From Bartonella sp. ML69XJBT (GTDB lineage: Bacteria > Pseudomonadota > Alphaproteobacteria > Rhizobiales > Rhizobiaceae): a stretch of 63,609 bases of DNA. Position 1 is the stretch's first letter. Every line of letters begins with the position of its first letter. Shown piece after piece: positions 1-9,330 of the stretch. Under the pieces are notes generated by a model, which ran no database searches, was not told the origin of the DNA, and was given only the letters and a program-made list of their open reading frames with translations. Both the position numbers and the translations under genes were made by a program. The stretch is taken from the NCBI RefSeq assembly GCF_028618515.1, contig NZ_JAQITB010000011.1, forward strand, positions 1 to 63,609, in the 5' to 3' direction.

Positions 1-283
1 GCATGCGATTTTTGAATGATAAAAACGTATCATAAAATTTATGAACTGTTATGAATGATAACTGCTTTTCATTTCATTTGAATGCACATATGCGTTATAA
101 TATTTACATCATGATTTGCTTTTTATGGTCTATTCATACATGGCAATCTTATATAAAAAATGGTCAAATGAATCACGTATAAAAGTGTGGATTCTTAAGT
201 GGATTCATATAAAATAATTTCATTCAACATATTGACTTTATTGTGTTTTTTGATATTATTCCGATTAAAGGTCATAAGCGCAA
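1..283. other. AT-rich gene-free left edge
   Basis: I see no credible coding region, RNA gene or repeat here. The stretch is strongly AT-rich. It leads into the integrase relic that begins near 284. Confidence 0.5.
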
Positions 284-483
284 AGGAGGTAGCTGCTTCA
301 ACAGCTTTATCACGATACCATCCACGGACGCTATCACAAAAATGGGCTGAAAAGCATTGAAAAACTTTTTTTAATAAGTACGCAAATACTCAACACATTG
401 GCGTTCTGTTTTACGTGAGGCGCATACCACCATTAAAGAACGTGAGAAACAAAAGCGTGAAACAATACCTCATCTCTATTCTG
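284..483 (+). pseudogene. Relic of a P4-type tyrosine integrase (N-terminal arm-binding part)
   Basis: This is decayed DNA related to the better-preserved integrase relic at 41103-41510. From 399 to about 482 one frame reads WRSVLRE, four unrelated residues, then IKER-x-KQKRE. The other relic reads WRSVLREGRDPIKERNKQKRE at the same place. Upstream, the nucleotide match continues weakly back to about 285 but needs frame changes and runs through stops. There is no core or catalytic integrase domain and no plausible start, so it cannot be functional. It most likely marks an old integrative-element insertion or a duplicated integrase fragment. Confidence 0.7.
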
Positions 484-563
484 TAAAAAATAAATACCAC
501 TCTTAAGTAATCTTTTGTATTCTTAAAATTATTCCTGCAAAATCTCAAAATACAAAATCATTT

Positions 564-2387
564 TTACTCAACAGTGACTGATTTTGCTAAATTACGCGGT
601 TGATCCACATCTGTTCCTAACAAAACAGCTGTATGGTAAGCAATTAACTGAATAGGTAAAGCATAAATAATAGGTGTAATAAATTCTGGAATATCAGGTA
701 AAATAATCGTTGATAAAGTATCAAGATGAACTGCTTCTGCCCCTCTCTTATCCGTGATCAAAATAATACGGCCATTGCGTGCTGCCACTTCTTGCATGTT
801 AGAAACAGTCTTTTCAAACCACCGATCATAAGGTGCAACAACAATCACTGGGATTGTCTCATCCACCAACGCAATTGGTCCATGTTTTAATTCACCCGCG
901 GCATAACCTTCAGCATGAATATAAGAAAGCTCTTTCAGTTTAAGCGCCCCCTCTAAAGCAATAGGATAAGAAGTCCCTCGCCCAAGATACAAGACACCTT
1001 TTGCATGCGCTAAATCACGACAAATATGTTCAATCTTATCCTCCAGCTTTAAGACCTCATTAAAAATACGTGGAATTTCTGCCAATTGTTGAACAAACTG
1101 ATGCTCCGCCTCCTCTGAGAGATATCCCCGTTGCTTTGCAGCCCCAAGCGCTATTGCAGCAAGCGTTGTTAACTGACAGGTAAAAGCTTTTGTTGAAGCA
1201 ACACCAATTTCTGGTCCAGCGCGCGTTGGTAGAATAAAATCAGCCTCTCTTGCCATTGTCGATTGCTCAACATTCACAATTGTCGCGGTTTTTACACCAC
1301 GTTCACGACAATAACGCAAAGAAGCCAATGTATCAGCTGTTTCACCAGATTGAGAAACAAATATCGATAATACATCACAAGTGAGAGGGGGTTCACGATA
1401 ACGAAACTCCGAAGCGACATCATTATCAACACTTAAAGCAGCAAGTTTTTCAAACCAATAACGCGCAACTAAAGTTGAATAATAAGCCGTTCCACAGCTT
1501 GCAAAAACGATCCGATTAATATTTTTCCAATCAATTGAATTCTCAAGTGGGCGAACCGTATGGTTTACAAGGTCAAGATAATGCGCTAAATTATGAGAGA
1601 TCACTTCAGGTTGTTCAAACATTTCCTTATGCATGAAATGTCGATGATTACCCTTAGAAACCAATAAATTTCCGTCAAACAATGTTGTCATAGGACGTTT
1701 TACCGATCGGTTATCCGTATCGTAAATTGTTACCCCCTCTCGTGTCAAAACAGCCCAATCACCATCTTCCATATAACTAATACGATTGACGAATGGTGCC
1801 AAAGCAATGGCATCCGATCCAACAAAAAATTCATCTTTTCCGTAGCCAATTGCCAATGGTGGTCCACAACGAGCAGCAATCATAAGATTGTCTTCACCCT
1901 CAAAAATAACAGCAAGTGCAAAAGCACCTTGCAATCTTTTCCAGCTTGTACGCATGGCTTCTTGTGGAGAAAGACCACTGTTTAATGCACGCGTAATTAA
2001 ATGTGCAATAACCTCCGTATCTGTTTCTGTTTCAAAGCTATAACCATCTGCAATAAGTTCCTTTTGTAATTCTACAAAATTTTCAATAATACCATTATGA
2101 ACAATCGCCAACCGTTCAGTTACATGAGGATGAGCATTCCGCTCTACAGCAACTCCATGGGTCGCCCAACGTGTATGGCCAATTCCTAAATTTCCTTCTA
2201 AAGGTGTTTTTTTTAATTTTTCTTCTAAATGAACAAGCTTACCTTCAGCGCGTATGCGATAAAGCCTCCCCTTATGAACTGTTGCGACCCCCGAAGAATC
2301 ATAGCCTCTATACTCAAGACGTTTTAAACCATCAACTAAAGAGGATGTAACACATCTGTTTCCAAGAATTCCGATAATCCCACACAT
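564..2387 (-). CDS. glmS: Glutamine--fructose-6-phosphate aminotransferase (isomerizing)
   Basis: It converts fructose-6-phosphate and glutamine to glucosamine-6-phosphate, the committed step toward UDP-GlcNAc for peptidoglycan and lipid A, in the cytoplasm. The 607 residues match the family length (E. coli 609). The protein starts MCGIIGILG, so Cys2 becomes the N-terminal nucleophile of the class II glutaminase domain (about 1-220). Two SIS sugar-isomerase domains follow (about 285-420 and 455-600), with SQSGETADT and ASTKAFTCQ motifs. The C-terminus DQPRNLAKSVTVE is the conserved tail. A GGAG lies upstream of the ATG. It is downstream of glmU on the same strand with a 144-nt gap, so the two consecutive steps are probably co-expressed. 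I see no glmS ribozyme in the leader. Confidence 0.98.
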   Translation of the reverse strand: MCGIIGILGNRCVTSSLVDGLKRLEYRGYDSSGVATVHKGRLYRIRAEGKLVHLEEKLKKTPLEGNLGIGHTRWATHGVAVERNAHPHVTERLAIVHNGIIENFVELQKELIADGYSFETETDTEVIAHLITRALNSGLSPQEAMRTSWKRLQGAFALAVIFEGEDNLMIAARCGPPLAIGYGKDEFFVGSDAIALAPFVNRISYMEDGDWAVLTREGVTIYDTDNRSVKRPMTTLFDGNLLVSKGNHRHFMHKEMFEQPEVISHNLAHYLDLVNHTVRPLENSIDWKNINRIVFASCGTAYYSTLVARYWFEKLAALSVDNDVASEFRYREPPLTCDVLSIFVSQSGETADTLASLRYCRERGVKTATIVNVEQSTMAREADFILPTRAGPEIGVASTKAFTCQLTTLAAIALGAAKQRGYLSEEAEHQFVQQLAEIPRIFNEVLKLEDKIEHICRDLAHAKGVLYLGRGTSYPIALEGALKLKELSYIHAEGYAAGELKHGPIALVDETIPVIVVAPYDRWFEKTVSNMQEVAARNGRIILITDKRGAEAVHLDTLSTIILPDIPEFITPIIYALPIQLIAYHTAVLLGTDVDQPRNLAKSVTVE

Positions 2388-2402
2388 TAAAAAAAAAGCT
2401 CC

Positions 2403-2418
2403 AACTCACATCTGAGTT
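2403..2418 (-). promoter_or_regulatory. Short hairpin in the glmU-glmS spacer
   Basis: AACTCA and TGAGTT pair around a 4-nt loop, 15 nt before the glmS start and just ahead of its GGAG. In transcript direction the hairpin is followed by GGAGC and then a run of T. It could be a weak attenuator for glmU read-through or a leader structure that affects glmS translation. This is inferred from the sequence only. Confidence 0.3.
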
Positions 2419-2531
2419 TTATATAATCTCATAAAACAATCAAACTATCTTTATTTCAAACTTTAAGATCTAAAATAAGCCTCCTACAAAATTCCAGATC
2501 ATCCCCAAATAACGAAAGAGACTGAAAATGA

Positions 2532-3881
2532 TCACTTTTTCTGTTTATCTGCTAATAAACGCGCACGCAGTTTCGTTGCATAATCCTTTTTCGTCACTTG
2601 TCGTGCACGCCCAAAAGCCATACTATTCATAGGAACATTTTCAGTAATAACACTTCCTGAAGCAATGTATGAACCATTCCCTATTATTAAGGGGGCAACA
2701 AGTGCTGAATTAGACCCAACGAAAGCATGATTACCAATCGTGGTTTTATATTTATGAACGCCATCATAATTACAAGTAATCGTACCAGCTCCAATATTGC
2801 TATGTGTACCAATTTCTGCATCGCCCACATAACTCAAATGATTAATTTTAGAGAATTCTCCTACCCGAGCTTTTTTGACTTCACAAAAATTTCCAACCTT
2901 TACTGACCGTGCTAACTCTGTTCCAGGACGTAAACGTGCATAGGGCCCAATCTGCGCATTCATACCAACCACCGCTCCCTCTAGATAACTAAATGCATGA
3001 ATAACCGCACCAGATTGTACTCTCACCCCTAACCCAAAATAAACATTTGGCTCAATGACAACGCCAGGTTCAATCTCTGTATCATAAGAAAAATAAACGG
3101 TCTCTGGTTTAAGAATTGTCACACCAGACAACATGAGACCACGTACTTTACGCTTTTGCCACAAAGCATCAGCTTCAGAAAGTTCAAAACAGTTATTAAT
3201 CCCTAAAATATTTTCAAAAGGCACTTCAACGATACGAATATCTAATCCTTCACGCGCGGCAATAGAAACAATATCCGTGAGATAATATTCTTGCTTCGCA
3301 TTGTTATTACCAACCTGACCTAAAAGAGAAAGAGCATGCTTTCCCTGAAGAGCAAAAATTCCACCATTACAAAAAGAGAGCTTTTTTTCTTCATCGCTGG
3401 CATCTTTTTCTTCTACGATCGCGATAAGTTTACCATTTTTCTCAACAAGACGCCCATATCCTGTTGGCTCTAGAGCATGAAAACCAGCCACAACCACATC
3501 TGCTCCACCAGCAAGTTGTGCACGAATTTGTTGCAATGAATTTTGCTCAATCAAAGGGGTATCAGCAAAAACAATAAGCACATCATCAACCCCTTTCTGC
3601 AAAGCTGCACGAGCAGAAAGAGCAGCATGAGCAGTTCCCAAACGCTCTTCTTGTTCAAAAATCATTGCATTTTTTGCAAAGGACTGAACAATTTCCGTGA
3701 CATCTTTAGCACCAAATCCTACAACGACAGCTAATTGCGAAGTCCCTGCCGCTTCTATTTGTTTGATGACATGGCATATAAGAGGCAATCCAGCAATTTT
3801 ATGCAATACTTTAGGAAGAGACGATTTCATCCGCGTCCCTTCACCTGCTGCAAGGATAATAGAAAGACAATTTCTAACCAT
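2532..3881 (-). CDS. glmU: Bifunctional UDP-GlcNAc pyrophosphorylase / glucosamine-1-phosphate N-acetyltransferase
   Basis: It makes UDP-GlcNAc by acetylating GlcN-1-P and then uridylylating GlcNAc-1-P. The N-terminal nucleotidyltransferase signature LAAGEGTRM with downstream PKVLHKIAG is near residue 10. The C-terminal half is a left-handed beta-helix of hexapeptide repeats with the acetyltransferase motif INHLSYVGD and the NYDG loop. I chose the ATG at 3881 (449 aa, MVRNCLS...). The frame stays open to 3935, but that longer form would overlap ccdA by 40 nt and would add a hydrophobic stretch foreign to the family. With the short start, ccdA ends 14 nt upstream. glmS follows downstream. Confidence 0.96.
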   Translation of the reverse strand: MVRNCLSIILAAGEGTRMKSSLPKVLHKIAGLPLICHVIKQIEAAGTSQLAVVVGFGAKDVTEIVQSFAKNAMIFEQEERLGTAHAALSARAALQKGVDDVLIVFADTPLIEQNSLQQIRAQLAGGADVVVAGFHALEPTGYGRLVEKNGKLIAIVEEKDASDEEKKLSFCNGGIFALQGKHALSLLGQVGNNNAKQEYYLTDIVSIAAREGLDIRIVEVPFENILGINNCFELSEADALWQKRKVRGLMLSGVTILKPETVYFSYDTEIEPGVVIEPNVYFGLGVRVQSGAVIHAFSYLEGAVVGMNAQIGPYARLRPGTELARSVKVGNFCEVKKARVGEFSKINHLSYVGDAEIGTHSNIGAGTITCNYDGVHKYKTTIGNHAFVGSNSALVAPLIIGNGSYIASGSVITENVPMNSMAFGRARQVTKKDYATKLRARLLADKQKK

Positions 3882-3895
3882 AAAAACACATAAAA

Positions 3896-4684
3896 CTAAC
3901 GAGAAAATCCAAAAAAACTTGTAATATTGTCCCAACGAAGAGCTTCAACATGACTCAAGGAAGGATAATGTTCCAAAAGCCAGAAGGAAAGATCTTGCAT
4001 AGAACCTGTTAAAAATAAAATGCCGCTAACAACCAAAAAAATACCAATAACTTTTTCAACTTTTCCTAAATGAATACGAAAAGCTCTTAAAAATCTCATA
4101 AAATTGCTGGAAAAGAGAGCTGCTAAAATAAAAGGTACTCCAAGACCTAATGCGTAAACTCCCAAAAGAAGTGCTCCCTCACCTACAGTCTCTTTTGTCC
4201 CAGCCAAAGTTATGACAGGTCCCAAAATTGGACCAATACATGGTGTCCAACCAAATGCAAAAGCTAAACCAATAACATAAGCACCTAAAGAACCAGCAGG
4301 CGTTCCTCGTGTTTGAAAACGTGCTTCACGAAATAAAAAAGCAATCTTGAAAAGACCCAAAAAATTTAAACCCAAAATGATAATGATAACTCCAGCAGCA
4401 AGTGCAAACCAATCTCGGTAATAACCGATAAACTTACCAATTGTGCTTGCACTGGCACCTAAAGCAATAAAAACCGTTGTAAAACCGAGTACAAAAGCAA
4501 CAACAGAGGATAAAAGCCCCCATCGTATAAACGTTTTCTTCTGATGCTTTTCTGAACGAAAATCATCAATACCAATCCCTGCCATATAGCATAAATAAGG
4601 AGGAACTAATGGCAAAACACATGGTGATAAAAAAGACAATGCACCAGCAAAAAAAACACCAACTGTTGAAATTTCTACCACCAA
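3896..4684 (-). CDS. ccdA: Cytochrome c biogenesis transmembrane protein CcdA
   Basis: This is an inner-membrane thiol electron carrier of the CcdA/DsbD-beta family. It moves reducing equivalents from cytoplasmic thioredoxin to the periplasm for cytochrome c maturation. The 262 residues form about six hydrophobic segments. The two redox cysteines sit in the conserved contexts [13 protein letters not shown] (Cys22) and [11 protein letters not shown] (Cys149), and the protein has the pseudo-symmetric layout typical of CcdA. It lies between an unknown exported protein and glmU on the minus strand. The 14-nt gap to glmU suggests shared transcription, although the functions are unrelated. Confidence 0.93.
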   Translation of the reverse strand: MVVEISTVGVFFAGALSFLSPCVLPLVPPYLCYMAGIGIDDFRSEKHQKKTFIRWGLLSSVVAFVLGFTTVFIALGASASTIGKFIGYYRDWFALAAGVIIIILGLNFLGLFKIAFLFREARFQTRGTPAGSLGAYVIGLAFAFGWTPCIGPILGPVITLAGTKETVGEGALLLGVYALGLGVPFILAALFSSNFMRFLRAFRIHLGKVEKVIGIFLVVSGILFLTGSMQDLSFWLLEHYPSLSHVEALRWDNITSFFGFSR

Positions 4685-4736
4685 AACCCTCTACCTGTCT
4701 CTCATTATCCTTTATGCGATAAACCGCTCTTAGCTG

Positions 4737-5741
4737 TTAATCTATTTCCTCATCGATTCGTTGCATATTTTGTGCATTTGCTACCACACTTATCTCCTCA
4801 TCATGGCCAGAAACAACAGAAAAAGCTTTCTGGTAAATTTTATCTTGATTTTTAGCAATCGCAATATATTCCCCCTCAGCTAATACAAGTGAAACATACG
4901 CGCCAACTGTCTCATAAACAATATCACCAGAATCATTGGTAATAGACCAACTTGTATCTGCAAGCGCTTCGCCTCCTTCTTGCCGTACCAACTTTAAAAT
5001 AATTTGAGCAGCTTGATGTTCAAGAGTGACTTCTGTAATTTTACCTGCATCGACTTGGACATCAGAACGAACAGTAGCATTAATAGAACCATAATGGGAA
5101 GCAACATGATAACGGCCAGCTTTCAAACGCACAATTGATTGAGCACTAATATTTGATAAAATAACGCCAGTTTCATCATTTTCTTTTTCATCCTCATAAA
5201 GAGTAAAACGCAATTCCTTTTCATTGATTGCACCATTGAGCAGTGTAGCATTAAAAATAATACCACCAGCATCAAGGACAAAATTCTTCACAAGATTTTG
5301 TCTACTTTCTAAATCTACATGCTGTACTGCACTCACGTGACCAAATGAAAGGTGAACAAGATAGCTCCCTGGTTCTAAATCAAAACGCGCACTCCCCCCC
5401 TTATAAGTTGCAATGAGTGGTAATTTATTATCAATCCCTAAGATGGGCGCATAAACCCGCCATATGAGCCCTTTTACGATATCTTCATTGCTATTTTTTA
5501 ATCGAGCATGCAAAATAAGCTGGCTTTGAGCAACAAAATTTTCTTTATTTTCTTTTTCATGATCTGCTTCATAATCTGAAGATTTTATCATAAAGCTTTT
5601 TAATTGCGTCTGCTGGTGATCTTCTCCTTCTTTAGAAAAGGCGCAATAGCTCCAAATCAATAAGCCAAACACCACGCACAACCACCGGCTCAATCTTTTT
5701 GTAAAAATACCCATTTTCACATTGTTGACCAAAGTGTTCAT
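4737..5741 (-). CDS. Unknown exported or membrane-anchored protein
   Basis: I do not recognise a family. From the ATG at 5741 it has 334 residues; an in-frame GTG at 5762 and an ATG at 5714 are alternative starts, and no ribosome site decides clearly. A basic stretch (TKRLSR) is followed by one hydrophobic segment (about 17-37), consistent with a signal peptide or anchor. The rest is rich in beta-prone, charged sequence with recurring short motifs of the type 'GxYxVxxxxG' (for example EPGSYLVHLSFG, KAGRYHVASHYG, AEGEYIAIAKN). These suggest repeated Ig-like or carboxypeptidase-regulatory-like beta sandwiches outside the membrane. It sits directly downstream of erpA. The last residues are acidic. 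Function unknown. Confidence 0.75.
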   Translation of the reverse strand: MNTLVNNVKMGIFTKRLSRWLCVVFGLLIWSYCAFSKEGEDHQQTQLKSFMIKSSDYEADHEKENKENFVAQSQLILHARLKNSNEDIVKGLIWRVYAPILGIDNKLPLIATYKGGSARFDLEPGSYLVHLSFGHVSAVQHVDLESRQNLVKNFVLDAGGIIFNATLLNGAINEKELRFTLYEDEKENDETGVILSNISAQSIVRLKAGRYHVASHYGSINATVRSDVQVDAGKITEVTLEHQAAQIILKLVRQEGGEALADTSWSITNDSGDIVYETVGAYVSLVLAEGEYIAIAKNQDKIYQKAFSVVSGHDEEISVVANAQNMQRIDEEID

Positions 5742-5775
5742 TTTTTCAAGAAACAATATCACAAAATCATCACTC

Positions 5776-6099
5776 TCAAATTGAAAAACTCACACCACAC
5801 CCACACGATGCAACAGCATTGGGATTGTGAATTTGAAAAGACTGTCCCATAAGATCGTCAACAAAATCAATCTCAGCCCCTTCCATAAAGGGAAGGGATA
5901 ATGAATCAATAAAGACGACAGCTCCATCTTTTTTGAGAACGAGATCATTCTCACACATTTCAGAAACCAAACTATATTTATAAGAAAAACCCGAACACCC
6001 ACCGCCTTCAACGCAAATACGTAATCCTATTTTATCGGGTTCACTCAAAAGTATCTGAGCAATTTGCTTGGCAGCAACATCTGAAATATTCACACGCAT
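5776..6099 (-). CDS. erpA: Iron-sulfur cluster insertion protein, HesB/IscA/ErpA family
   Basis: This is an A-type carrier that delivers Fe-S clusters to apoproteins. The 107 residues match the family. The three cluster-ligating cysteines are present: Cys35 in GGGCSGFSY, and Cys99 and Cys101 in SCGCGVSF near the C-terminus. The gene is divergent from dgt (100 nt apart), an arrangement common in Rhizobiales. The family contains several close paralogues (ErpA, IscA, SufA). The choice of ErpA rests on this neighbourhood rather than on a diagnostic residue. Confidence 0.88.
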   Translation of the reverse strand: MRVNISDVAAKQIAQILLSEPDKIGLRICVEGGGCSGFSYKYSLVSEMCENDLVLKKDGAVVFIDSLSLPFMEGAEIDFVDDLMGQSFQIHNPNAVASCGCGVSFSI

Positions 6100-6199
6100 T
6101 CTGTATATCCTTGCATTAAACTATCAAGAAAGAGTATTGTTAACTAAAGAGAAGTTAATAAACCAACCTCAATTTTAAGATGAGAATGGACAGCTTGCA

Positions 6200-7396
6200 A
6201 TGGATATAAGTAATATTAATTACCAAACTCGAGCGGTCTATAGTACCAATCCGCAAACAAGCCGTGGAAGATTATTTTATGAGACTATGAATACCGTACG
6301 GTCACCTTTTCAACGAGATAGAGATCGCATAATTCATTCTAATGCATTTCGACGCCTCAAACACAAAACACAAGTGTTTATCGCTGATGAAAGTGATCAT
6401 TATCGTACACGGCTGACGCATTCAATAGAGGTTTCTCAAATCGCACGAACATTAGCCCGTGCACTTTGTCTTGATGAAGATCTTGCCGAAGCCATTGCCC
6501 TTGTTCACGACTTTGGGCATACGCCTTTCGGTCATGCAGGAGAAGATGCCCTCAATGAAGCAATGGCACCTTATGGCGGGTTTGACCATAATGCACAAGC
6601 ATTACGCATTGTCACAAAGCTAGAACAACGCTACGCAAATTTTGATGGACTTAACCTGACATGGGAAACACTCGAAGGACTTGTAAAACATAACGGTCCC
6701 CTTTTAGGTCCTTATGCAAACCAAAAAGAAGTTCCTATCGATATTCTACAATACAATGCAAAGCAAGATCTTGAGCTTGACTGTTTCGCTGGACTCGAAG
6801 CACAATGTGCTGCTATTGCTGATGATATTGCTTATAATGCGCATGATATTGATGATGGGCTACGTTCACAATTTTTAACACTTGATCAATTCGAACAAGT
6901 TTCATTAACAGCAAAATTATTAAAAGACATCACAGACGAACATCCACAGCTCGATCAAGCTCGTCGTGGTTACGCACTGGTACGAAGACAAATAACAACC
7001 ATGGTTGAAGATGTCATAAAACAATCACAAGAAAACCTAGCACAAATCAACCCCACAAGCAGCAATGATGTTCACCACGCAAAACAAACCATTGTTACCT
7101 TTTCCCCCACAATGGCCATTTATGAAAAAGAACTCAAAGATTTCCTGTTTAAAAATCTTTATTACCATGATCAAGTTCTTAGTCGTCGTAATGCAGCAAA
7201 ATGCATTGTCCAAAAATTATTCGACTCTTATTATAAAAAACCAGAGAACCTGCCTGAAAATTGGTGCAAAAAAACAGCGCACTTAACAAATCATGAGTTA
7301 GCACGTCACATTGCGGACTTTCTGTCAGGTATGACCGATCCCTATGCTCTACGTGAATATCACCGTTTATTTGACTATACAGATAATTTCATTTAA
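6200..7396 (+). CDS. dgt: Deoxyguanosinetriphosphate triphosphohydrolase-like protein
   Basis: This is a dNTP triphosphohydrolase of the HD superfamily that removes tripolyphosphate from dNTPs (classically dGTP). The 398 residues match the alphaproteobacterial type. HD metal ligands are visible: His74 in [10 protein letters not shown], and His103-Asp104 followed by [12 protein letters not shown]. The N-terminal [20 protein letters not shown] segment is the family signature. It starts at an ATG and is followed after 31 nt by argS on the same strand, so the two are probably co-transcribed. True substrate preference cannot be read from the sequence. Confidence 0.93.
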   Translation: MDISNINYQTRAVYSTNPQTSRGRLFYETMNTVRSPFQRDRDRIIHSNAFRRLKHKTQVFIADESDHYRTRLTHSIEVSQIARTLARALCLDEDLAEAIALVHDFGHTPFGHAGEDALNEAMAPYGGFDHNAQALRIVTKLEQRYANFDGLNLTWETLEGLVKHNGPLLGPYANQKEVPIDILQYNAKQDLELDCFAGLEAQCAAIADDIAYNAHDIDDGLRSQFLTLDQFEQVSLTAKLLKDITDEHPQLDQARRGYALVRRQITTMVEDVIKQSQENLAQINPTSSNDVHHAKQTIVTFSPTMAIYEKELKDFLFKNLYYHDQVLSRRNAAKCIVQKLFDSYYKKPENLPENWCKKTAHLTNHELARHIADFLSGMTDPYALREYHRLFDYTDNFI

Positions 7397-7427
7397 CTGC
7401 TTTTGAATACCATGATGGAAGTTGAAT

Positions 7428-9185
7428 ATGAATGTCTTTAAAAACTTCGAGAAAAAAATTAAAAAATCACTTGAGTTATCTGATATAAAAGGAAAAAATG
7501 GAGAAGATTTAGATTTATCAAAAATCACTGTTGATCCTCCACGCGATTCTTCCCATGGTCATTTATCAACCAATGCGGCTATGGTGCTTGCCAAGCCTAT
7601 TGGATTAAATCCTCGGATACTTGCAGAAAAAATTATCAATCTTTTAAAAAATGACCCCTCTATTGAGCATATTGATGTTGCTGGCCCTGGTTTTATCAAT
7701 ATAAAGCTGACCAAATCATTTTGGCAAGATATTATAAAATCGATGCTTGAATTAGGTCTTTCCTATGGTCGTATCTCTATGGGGCAAGGAAAACGTATCA
7801 ATGTTGAGTATGTATCAGCAAATCCAACGGGACCAATGCATGTGGGACATTGCCGCGGTGCTGTTGTTGGAGATGTTCTCTCCAATTTGCTGCAATTTGC
7901 CGGCTATGATATTACAAAAGAATATTATATAAATGATGCTGGTCAACAAATCGAAATACTCGCTCACTCTGTGCTCTTGCGCTATCGCGAAGCTCTTGGA
8001 GAAAAAATCAATGAAATTCCAGAAGGTCTCTATCCTGGTGAATATTTGATACCCTTAGGACAAGCACTTTCGCAAGAATTTGGTGACCAACTGCTTACTA
8101 TGGACAAAGAGAAAGCTTTATCTATCGTAAAAGAACGTGCCATTCATGCAATGATGTCAATGATTCGCGAAGATTTAGCAGCCCTTAATATTTATCACGA
8201 TATTTTTTTCTCAGAGCGAATGCTTTACGCAGATGATGCGCGTGCTATTCGTAATACGATTAATGACCTCACCTTAAACGGTTATATCTACAAAGGCAAA
8301 CTCCCACCACCCAAAGGGCAAACTATAGAAGACTGGGAACCAAGCGAACAAACTTTGTTCCGTTCAACAGATGTAGGAGATGACCAAGATCGTGTCTTAA
8401 TTAAATCTGATGGTTCTTACACTTATTTTGCTGCAGATGTTGCGTATTTTCATGATAAGTTCAATCGTCATTTTGATGAAATGATTTATATTTTAGGGGC
8501 TGATCACGCTGGTTATGTAAAGCGGTTAGAAGCGATGGCAAAAGCAATTTCTAGCGATAAAGCAAAATTGAGTGTTTTCTTATGCCAATTAGTCAAGCTC
8601 TTTCGCAATGGTCAACCTGTACGCATGTCAAAAAGAGCGGGATCATTTGTCACTTTGCGTGACGTTGTAGAAGAAGTCGGCCGCGATCCAGTCCGTTTTA
8701 TGATGTTATATCGCAAATGTGAAGCCCCTCTTGATTTTGATTTTGCAAAAGTAACAGAACAATCAAAAGATAACCCTATCTTTTACGTGCAATATGCAAA
8801 TGCACGCTGTCATTCTGTCCTTCGTCAAGCACAAGAAATTCTTCGTATTGAAAATCTTCCAAATGATACAATAATCACGCACCTTAACCGATTAACAGAC
8901 GATAATGAAATATCCTTAATACGCAAATTGTCTGAATATCCACGTATCATTGAACAGTCGGTCATTCATAAAGAACCACATCGATTGGCATTTTATCTCT
9001 ATGATCTGGCTTCTAGCTTTCATACCCATTGGAACAAAGGAAGTGATAATCTGAATTTACGCTTTATTCAGCCTGATGATAAGGAACTATCGCTTGCCAG
9101 ATTGGGCTTAGTACAAGCTGTCATAAATATTTTATCATCAGGACTTACAATTATAGGAGTCGAAGCCCCAATAGAAATGCGTTGA
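7428..9185 (+). CDS. argS: Arginyl-tRNA synthetase
   Basis: This class I aminoacyl-tRNA synthetase charges tRNA-Arg. The 585 residues start at the ATG at 7428, preceded by GGAAG at good spacing; an upstream in-frame TTG at 7422 would add two residues. The N-terminal Add1 tRNA-binding domain is followed by the HIGH-type motif [14 protein letters not shown], then the KMSK-type motif [10 protein letters not shown], and a C-terminal DALR anticodon-binding domain. It sits between dgt and the SPOR-domain gene in the same direction. Confidence 0.97.
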   Translation: MNVFKNFEKKIKKSLELSDIKGKNGEDLDLSKITVDPPRDSSHGHLSTNAAMVLAKPIGLNPRILAEKIINLLKNDPSIEHIDVAGPGFINIKLTKSFWQDIIKSMLELGLSYGRISMGQGKRINVEYVSANPTGPMHVGHCRGAVVGDVLSNLLQFAGYDITKEYYINDAGQQIEILAHSVLLRYREALGEKINEIPEGLYPGEYLIPLGQALSQEFGDQLLTMDKEKALSIVKERAIHAMMSMIREDLAALNIYHDIFFSERMLYADDARAIRNTINDLTLNGYIYKGKLPPPKGQTIEDWEPSEQTLFRSTDVGDDQDRVLIKSDGSYTYFAADVAYFHDKFNRHFDEMIYILGADHAGYVKRLEAMAKAISSDKAKLSVFLCQLVKLFRNGQPVRMSKRAGSFVTLRDVVEEVGRDPVRFMMLYRKCEAPLDFDFAKVTEQSKDNPIFYVQYANARCHSVLRQAQEILRIENLPNDTIITHLNRLTDDNEISLIRKLSEYPRIIEQSVIHKEPHRLAFYLYDLASSFHTHWNKGSDNLNLRFIQPDDKELSLARLGLVQAVINILSSGLTIIGVEAPIEMR

Positions 9186-9330
9186 AAAAGTTCTATAATT
9201 ACATAAAATAGGTACTTTATTAATAAACTTTTTCGTATATTTTGATAAAGAGGGGAAAATTGTAATTAAATAACAAATCAAAATTAACCATTTATTGCAC
9301 GCAGATGCAGATCATCATGTGAGAAAAGCT

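Noticed and set aside
2388-2531. glmS ribozyme-riboswitch
   Set aside because: The spacer is only 144 nt with one small hairpin and none of the conserved ribozyme core; the ribozyme is typical of Gram-positive bacteria.
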